DNA from: Xiphydria camelus
Lineage: Eukaryota; Arthropoda; Insecta; Hymenoptera; Xiphydriidae
Reading direction: 5' to 3'
DNA length: 64,000 bases
Assembly (NCBI GenBank): GCA_963678675.1
Contig: OY783200.1
Location: 18,981,690 to 19,045,689, forward strand
Numbering within the stretch: position 1 is the first letter of the stretch; every line of letters starts with the position of its first letter. A model generated the notes under the pieces. It ran no database searches, was not told where the DNA came from, and worked only from the letters and a program-made list of their open reading frames with translations. Below are positions 57,306 through 64,000 of this stretch, piece after piece. Position numbers and translations under genes: made by a program.

Positions 57306-59729
57306 ATGGGAGTCTTAACGCTTATGTCGATACTCTTTGTGCTGGGCGCATGCGAGGCAAAGCTGGAACTGTTCCAAACAATATTTATGAACGGAGACCG
57401 GGCACCCATAAAAGGTGGACAGCAGTACTACCCGAACGATCCGTACTTAAACGAGACCTGGTATCCCGAAGGATTTGGGGGACTCAACAACGTGAGTAAA
57501 TAATGCACGAGTTGGATCCGTGTATCTTCTAATCGAAGCAACATGTTTATAGGTTTGTTCTAGTTGTTTACACTAACAATAATTACATTTGATTTTTCAC
57601 AGTATAGTATAATATATCTTAAGCTGCCAAACAGTGTAAGAAAGTATAGAGCTCCCTACAAATTTGTACACCCCTTCCCTTGGGGAAGAGTAAGAATTGA
57701 TGAGAAATTCTATACTTTCAGCCCATTTGTGATAATTATAGATAGATATACTATAGCATGGAGAAACGAGTGCAGAAAGTGTAGGCGGCGAGAATAAACC
57801 TTGCACTCTACCCTCTAACGTATATTTCTTCAGCGCGGGAAACAGAGAGCCTTCGCGCTGGGCAAATTCTACAAGGAGAGGTATGGAAAGTGGTTAGGTG
57901 ATGTCTACACGCCCGACATCGTCACATTCTACAGCAGTAAGGTCGAGAGAGCCAGGATGACCGCATTGATAGTCGCTGCTGGTCTGTTTCCGCCCAATAA
58001 GGATCAGAAGTAAGGATGTTTACGAACGTTTTGAAAGTCCTGACTAACTCTGTCGTTTTGTGGATACCCGCAGGTGGAACAAGTTGTTGGATTGGCAGCC
58101 CATACCCGTCTGGTCGGTAAACAATAGTATACTCTTCTCAGGTACCAAATGTTCCGAGTGGATGAGAGAGGAAGACGAGACAAGAAGAAAAGTGCCGCTC
58201 GAACTTATATTAGGAGAGTTCCTGCAACGTGTATCGATGTATGCGGGTGCAGATCTTACGCAGAGAGGGGTCTATGACATTTATGCTCAGATTGTAGCTC
58301 AGGTAAGTCCTTCTGAGGTGAGAGGGTGGTTATTTATACGAATTCATTCTATAGAAGGGAGTTGCCTATGTCATACCACCGCTTGAACCGCGCCGCGATT
58401 GATATTTTATGAAACAGAGTGCTCTATAATTCCGGTTTCGTAATATATTAGTGGTGGTACGATTTAGGTGGTGATATAATATAGACACACAACTCTCCCC
58501 TACATACACAGATGGAAATTTCGTGTTGGAGGTGGTTCACTCATATTTGTATTTATGTTAAAACTTAATCGATTCTTCGTCTTGATCTTATATTTCTTGT
58601 ATTAAAATTAACACAAAGAATGTTAAAGTAGTGGACTATTTCCAATACACAATTTCCAACCGTGTATACTTAACTTTATATGAACATAATATAATCGCGG
58701 ATCAAAATGAAAGAATTACTATAGTTATGTTAGTTTATCTTGAACTTAGATGCATTGTCATATATACATAAAGGTATTTCAATTTAACTTTTCTTCGCGT
58801 AATATTAAAGCATCTTATCCTATACGTATAGAGATAATTTAACGTAACTTCACTTTTCATAATATCAAATCACTTTATTTACTCTACATGATGAATTGGT
58901 TCAACTCGCATCTCTCTTACGTAGGTAGGTATCTTTGCTCCAATTGATCATGTGTGTAGTTTTTTATGAAAATCATTTTCACATAGAGTTAATTTTTTAT
59001 AACTCGTTATTGTAAAAATAAAGAGATACGAATGAAGAAACGGTAACGACTGATCGTAGGAAAGCTCTGGAAAGCCCGCGCCGGATTGGATATACCAATT
59101 TGGCTACCCTGATGGTGAAATACGCAGCATTGCTGGTTTGGAATTGTACCTTCAATCCTACTCTACCGCTATGCAAAAATATACCGGAGGTAAAATTTCA
59201 TCACTCTTCCACTAAATCTGTCCAACTCTTTTCCTCCTAATTTTGCCAATGTACATATAATAATGTCTCCAACACTCGCAGGTCCGTGGATCTCCGAATG
59301 GTTGTACAACGTGGACTATCACTTAAACGGAATGCTGGGCGATAAAAAGGGAATCTTCTACGGTGGTCACCAAAATAACATAGCTGCAATTCTAACGACC
59401 CTTAAAGTCTTCAATTTACACGTTCCTAAGTACTGCAGTTCCGTGACCTTCGAGCTGCACAAATTTGATTGCGATTATTTCGTGAAGGTGCTAAGATATT
59501 CTTCTTCCTGAAATCCTTTAGATCGTATGGAACCACTCTTCTCAGGTTAAACTGAATTTCTTGTATTTTTCTCTTGTAGGTCTACTACAAGAATGGCGAT
59601 GTGGTCGAGAAGCTGACGATTCCCGATTGCGGTGACGTTTATTGTCCCTTGGAAAAGTTCATATCGATATTCGCTGATATATTACCACATGATCACCTCA
59701 CGTGTACTCTTCCTACTGATACTAAATAA
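57306..59729 (+). CDS. Acid phosphatase gene 3 (Acph-1-like), probable catalytically dead paralogue
   Basis: Exons 57306-57491, 57834-58009, 58074-58302, 59060-59189, 59282-59487 and 59580-59729 join without any stop or frameshift into 358 residues, with consensus GT/AG at every junction. The signal peptide and overall sequence match gene 2 closely. The nucleophile motif is destroyed: codons 28-29 are ATG AAC (MN; 57387-57392) where gene 2 has AGG CAC (RH), leaving GDRAP behind. The proton-donor position is also HQ (Gln271). Exon 3 is two codons shorter than in gene 2, an in-frame deletion. An AATAAA overlaps the stop codon (59725-59730). It should be secreted but unable to form the phospho-histidine intermediate. 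It is either a pseudoenzyme with a binding or structural role, or a very young pseudogene still open by chance. The coding model is certain; expression is not shown. Confidence 0.85.
58352..58502. mobile_element. MITE in intron 3 of gene 3 (orthologous insertion)
   Basis: Same position and sequence family as 48283-48426. The left end is slightly decayed (TAGAAGGGAGTTG). Confidence 0.7.
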
Positions 59730-60628
59730 ATGCGACAATACAATTATTGTTAGCATAAACTACATAAATAACGCTATTCTGAACAAAACTATAAGCTTGA
59801 TAAAGGGCTACCTACATTCTATAAAGTTACAGAGGTAGTCTCTAACTTTATAGAATATAGCATATTATTGAGAGAGCTTATATTTTCGTAGAGAATAGCG
59901 CCATAAGGCATATTAGTCGTGAATTAGCTAGCCACGCAGTATCACCTAAACGCTTTCATTTGATACTAGATATTTAACTACTCTTTATCAGCTATCCGAT
60001 TAGGTGGCCAACGAGTTATAAAGTAACATCGACGATAAGCCAAATTTAAGTTCGGGTTTTGAGGATCTATGCGTCGGAAAGTGAATATTTGATGAGTAGT
60101 TTTTCTAAGTGGATCAATTGTCGCTATTTCTGAAGATGGTTATGCTTCATGGCGTATTATATAATCATGAATCAACCTGAAACTCTGACTTTAAAAATGG
60201 ATTTTACTGGTGCAGGCTTAACGAAGGGACTTCATCAATCGCATTACTTCAAACTCTTACAAAAAACATCTACTTTGGCACCTTTTGCAGTAATTTTTAA
60301 ACGACGTTGAGGAAATTTGCATCTTACCTTTAAATTTTAAACTACTACGTAAATATTCAACGTCAAACTAACGGAGCGCTGCACGAATCGACTTTGTATA
60401 ATGACTGGAATCTATTGCATTTAATAATTGAACTGATATTATCTTCCTCTCTTGAAAAGGAGGAAGAACATATGAAACTGAAATTAATAAAAATTAAATT
60501 TTTCGTTAAACTGTGTTATCTTTCCTTTCGCTATCAAGGGTTACCTATTTTGTTCAACATTTGTGGTTTGTGGAGATGTATACGTTAATGATGCGATTTG
60601 TAAAATTACTTCGCGATAGATATCTAAA

Positions 60629-61179
60629 TATTGGGTGGATGCAAAAGTTCGTCCCGTTTTCGGGAGTAAAAACGCAAACTGCAAATTGCAATTGCATCGC
60701 AAAACCGAAGTACCTATATCTACTTGGCACGTGTGAAGTTTTCGTGTTATTTGATAGTAGGAGTATCAGAGAATATCTGGGGGGAAAGTTGTGTTATTTG
60801 GTTATATTTTTAGAATTTTGTTAAGCATTAAAAGTGGTAGAAATAAGGGGCATTTTCGACATATTATGCTTTTTAGTTTCTGGAAGGGCAAGAATGTTTC
60901 GCATACGTAAACAAAAATATGGATGTATACGATGGGGGTACCCTTAATGATTTCACGTGCCGTAAATGGTTTAGAAAATTTTGTGACATAAATTTTAATG
61001 TTTAAAAAAATTCAAAAAAACAACCAAATAACACAATTTTCTCCCCAAAATATTCTCTGATATTCCTACTATCAAATAACACCAAAACTTCACACATGCC
61101 AAATAGATAATACTTCTGTTTTGCGATGCAATGACTTTTACTTCCGGAAACGGAACGAACTTTTGCATCAACTCAATAT
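60629..61179. mobile_element. Mariner-type MITE with long TIRs
   Basis: TTGGGTGGATGCAAAAGTTC at the left and GAACTTTTGCATCAACTCAA at the right. The inverted similarity runs about 200 bases inward (AATATTCTCTGATA, CTACTATCAAATAACAC). No transposase remains. Confidence 0.7.
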
Positions 61180-64000
61180 GATTCCCACATTTGATAGAAA
61201 ATACCTTTTTCATTCTGTGTAATTGGAAATTTGATGTCAAATTTAATACATTTCACATGACCCAATTAGTATACACAAATTTGGGTATTCATTTAATTAA
61301 AAGCTTCTGTGCCAAACAATAACATAAACTTTTTGTTACCTTCTTTTGTTATTTTATCTGATTACTCTCTGTATTTTGTTACTTAAAGTAATATTCGAAG
61401 TGAACACTAGTATCACTAGTTATAATGTCACTTTTCGTCTTATCATCAGGAGAATGACGAGTTAATAATTTTCTCAAAGACACTATACTTTTCTTTCATT
61501 AAATTTACATTTACACACTATAGCTTCAAAGGTAACAGACAATTTTGTATTTTTTTACTGGTTACACATAAAACACACTTGAAATCAGTTAAAATAAGAA
61601 TAACCCACGTGAATTATGTTAAAATAATAAACGAAAAAGTCTGACAGATTTGGCATAAATAATTTTCACAAGCATACCATTTAACGGGAAGGTACAAAAT
61701 TTCCAACTGTACATAAGTATATAAAAGAAGTAAATACATTCGATGTAAATAACATTCAGAGAGAAATTGTTTAAATCCATCCTATCTTTCCTGCAGCAGC
61801 CAAACAGCCGTTAAACATCACTCGAAATTCGAATACACAGCGGCGTGAAACCGATGGCGCATCAAATCGACCCCAGCTCAGTCTCTGTCGATGGCAGAGA
61901 GACGCACCTTCCTCTCGCGCGCTCAGGCGTGGAAGGCAGTGGCGTACTCTTTAACCCGACGGAAGGGACGTTGGACCGTGTAATCCGAATGCTGATTCGG
62001 CAGAATCCAAGTCGGTAATTTGCTCGAAGCGAAGTGGGATGGAGAAAGAGAAACATGCGGAGAAAGTGGGAGGGCGAGTGGGAGGCAAGTCGACGGTGTG
62101 TCGTCTCATTACCATAATTGAAACCACTCAAAACAATTGGACGTAGATTAGTCGACCCGGCGCGGCGGCGTATTTAATGCCGCGCTTGCGGCATTATCTC
62201 GCGTTATGTTACAGTTTCTTGCGAGAGGAGGGAAAAGAGTCTGCCCTTTACTTTTTCCCTGTTCGACTTTTGGCTTGGAACAGTAGGAATCAATAACAAC
62301 GGGATTGGATACCAACTTTATTCGACTTCGTCTTCTTATCGGCTCTGATCTTTCTTGACTCGATATTGTATCGACTTTCCTTCTCGAAGATAAGAATTTC
62401 GTGCTAATGTAGGTAAAAAATGTCTAGAAAATATTATATTCAGCGAATGTTACTACGCAACATTGATACCTTCTTCCAAAGTGTGAAGAAGCGAAGCGAA
62501 AACGATGGCTTTTCCTGTCTCTTTCATTTTAGGGACTAGAGAAATATATTGCACCGGTGTTCTCTCTCTTCATATTCCATTCTTGTTTTTTAAAAAACGA
62601 TCCAAATTTAAATTCGAGTCGAACTGTTTTCGGGACCGACGGAAGGACAGAGTGTTAAGTGATATGCGAGGTGAAAGAGAAAGAGAGGGAGAGAGAGAGA
62701 GAGAGAGAAGAAAGGGAGAGGGAGAGAGATATGTATACTCTTCGTTGTACTCTTCTCACGAATAATAAAAAAGGAAAGAAACAAATATATGTATAAGATT
62801 TTGGAGGAGAGAAATGCAAAGGCCCAGATGCGCGCGTGAAACGTGTAAGTCAATCGCCTTCCCATTCAATTGCGAATCACTTGGGGTCGAAGTGCGTATG
62901 CATTCAGTAGGCGTGTAAAAAAAAAATTGGAGTATATCTTATTTTTAAAAAAAAGTGAATTTGGAATTACTGTGGACGAGTTTGTCTTTCAAAAAATCAT
63001 AATTTCATTATCGTAAGTTCCAGAATAAATTCGTTCCCAAAGAGCATCCACTGTAACGATCAACCTCATAGTAACCATGTCGAAAATAAAAAAATATCTT
63101 CTCACAAACATAGCACTTCTTTTTATATCTCATCCAAATGTAAGTGCCAAGTAGTTATAAAGCATATAAAAAATTCACAGATCTCGCAATCCTTGCAACT
63201 ATCGGGACATTGAAAATGATTCGAAAAATATATAAATGATATTTTATTAACTATGTCTTACAATGCAAAAAAGATATATAATCATATAATAGCATATTAT
63301 ATATTTACCGCGATATTACAAAGTAATTTTTTTTGTTTTACGAATACAATATATAAACTATTACAATACCTACAATATATACATTGGGGTGGCACGTCAG
63401 ATTATGTTAGTTTATCATGTTTTAAGAATTGTCACCAAAGATCTGCACGATAAAAAGTTTTCTAGAGGTCGCCCATGAATTTTGAAAACTCAAAAACAGT
63501 GAAATATCGATTTTTCTTTTTCATTACACTTTTTTTTCTTTCTACTTCGAATACAACATACATCTCTAACACTAATCGAATCTAAAATTACTCTGTTTCG
63601 TAACTCTCATTTTCTATATAATCCTCAAACTCATTATCCTCATCGCTGTCGTCAATCATGTCATCATTTTCAGCTCCGAATTAGCATCCTCCTCCTCCGG
63701 AATTCAAAGAAGCTTTAGTCGTTTTTCTGATTTCACACTAGCAAACTCGAGAAGTAAGTACCTTTATTGGTAGTAAAAATCTCTCTGTTAAGTATATAAA
63801 ATAGTTTTTCCTCACTCATATCCATTTCGAGTCCTTTTCCAGCCTATTTTTAGACCGTAAGTTGGAGTTTTTCCCGCGTGACACCGACCGGGAGTCCGCA
63901 GGCTGTCAAAAGATTATTTAGTCTGAAGTGTGGGTCCTTTTTCAAACTGATAAAGGCAACGTGAAATGAGTCATGTATAGTTCTGTTTATTTTGTTTTGA
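61180..64000. other. Right-end unassigned sequence
   Basis: 61850-62230 is GC-richer with a minus ORF (61862-62131) of no recognised family. GA-rich microsatellite occurs at about 62667-62730. The rest is AT-rich. The acidic tail at 63590-63680 is listed separately. Confidence 0.4.
63590..63680 (-). other. Acidic coding-like tail on the minus strand
   Basis: Reading leftward from 63680, ENDDMIDDSDEDNEFEDYIE ends at a stop near 63590. Upstream, an EEEDANSE stretch is in another frame. It looks like a frameshifted acidic protein end, host or transposon. No further exon is evident. Confidence 0.25.

Larger units (their letters stand above)
53998..60297 (+). repeat. Segmental duplication copy B (gene 3 and flanks)
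   Basis: Collinear with copy A, in direct orientation and 3.3 kb downstream of it. Private insertions are the 76-bp hairpin 54842-54917, the long-TIR MITE 55244-55862 and the Helitron 56156-57170. Outside those, similarity continues through introns and 3' flank until about 60297, where the copies stop matching (...TTGGCACCTTTTGCAG). Confidence 0.85.

Noticed and set aside
61862..62131. Minus-strand ORF of 89 residues
   Set aside because: GC-rich stretch, no recognisable motif, no splice partners.

Overview
The window looks like a transposon-dense, gene-poor stretch of an insect chromosome. The genes are intron-containing, the bulk DNA is AT-rich, and the mobile elements are typical insect families (mariner, piggyBac-type elements with TTAA targets, Helitrons, many palindromic MITEs). 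The gene family, venom acid phosphatase Acph-1-like proteins, is often expanded in Hymenoptera, so a hymenopteran is my best guess, but nothing here fixes the order. There are no tRNA genes, rRNA operons or CRISPR arrays; the only RNA-gene-like sequence is a 5S-rRNA-derived piece inside a transposon.

The real genes sit on the + strand in the right half, as a tandem cluster of secreted histidine-acid-phosphatase genes. Gene 1 (33634-35113), gene 2 (47229-50073) and gene 3 (57306-59729) each have six coding exons with the same intron positions and phases. Two decayed last exons (about 37869-37990 and 39715-39825) lie between genes 1 and 2 and show that the array was once larger. Genes 2 and 3 are a recent duplication: about 43080-50655 and 53998-60297 are alignable copies, including a matching TATA box and probable 5' UTR exon. 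Each copy then collected its own insertions (piggyBac-like and palindromic MITE in copy A; hairpin, long-TIR MITE and Helitron in copy B), and the sister copy supplies the empty site in each case.

The most interesting biological point is active-site decay in intact genes. Gene 1 keeps the RHG nucleophile motif but has HE where canonical members have HD. Gene 2 keeps RHG but has HQ. Gene 3 has lost both the Arg and the nucleophilic His (MN in place of RH) and also has HQ, yet all its exons and splice sites are intact, so it is a candidate secreted pseudoenzyme.

The left half (1-33600) has no host gene I can support. It holds a dead mariner, a 2-kb element with ~0.67-kb inverted repeats around a small zinc-finger-like ORF, a decayed Helitron 5' coding fragment, a cluster of CCCAATTGGG palindromes, several piggyBac-type elements, a palindrome whose two arms both encode the same peptide motif, and several GC/CpG-richer single-copy-looking stretches (15180-15660, 16950-17680, 20640-21560, 22480-23190, 27180-27800) that could hold regulatory DNA or ends of unseen genes. 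The far right (60300-64000) has one more mariner-type MITE and otherwise unassigned sequence.
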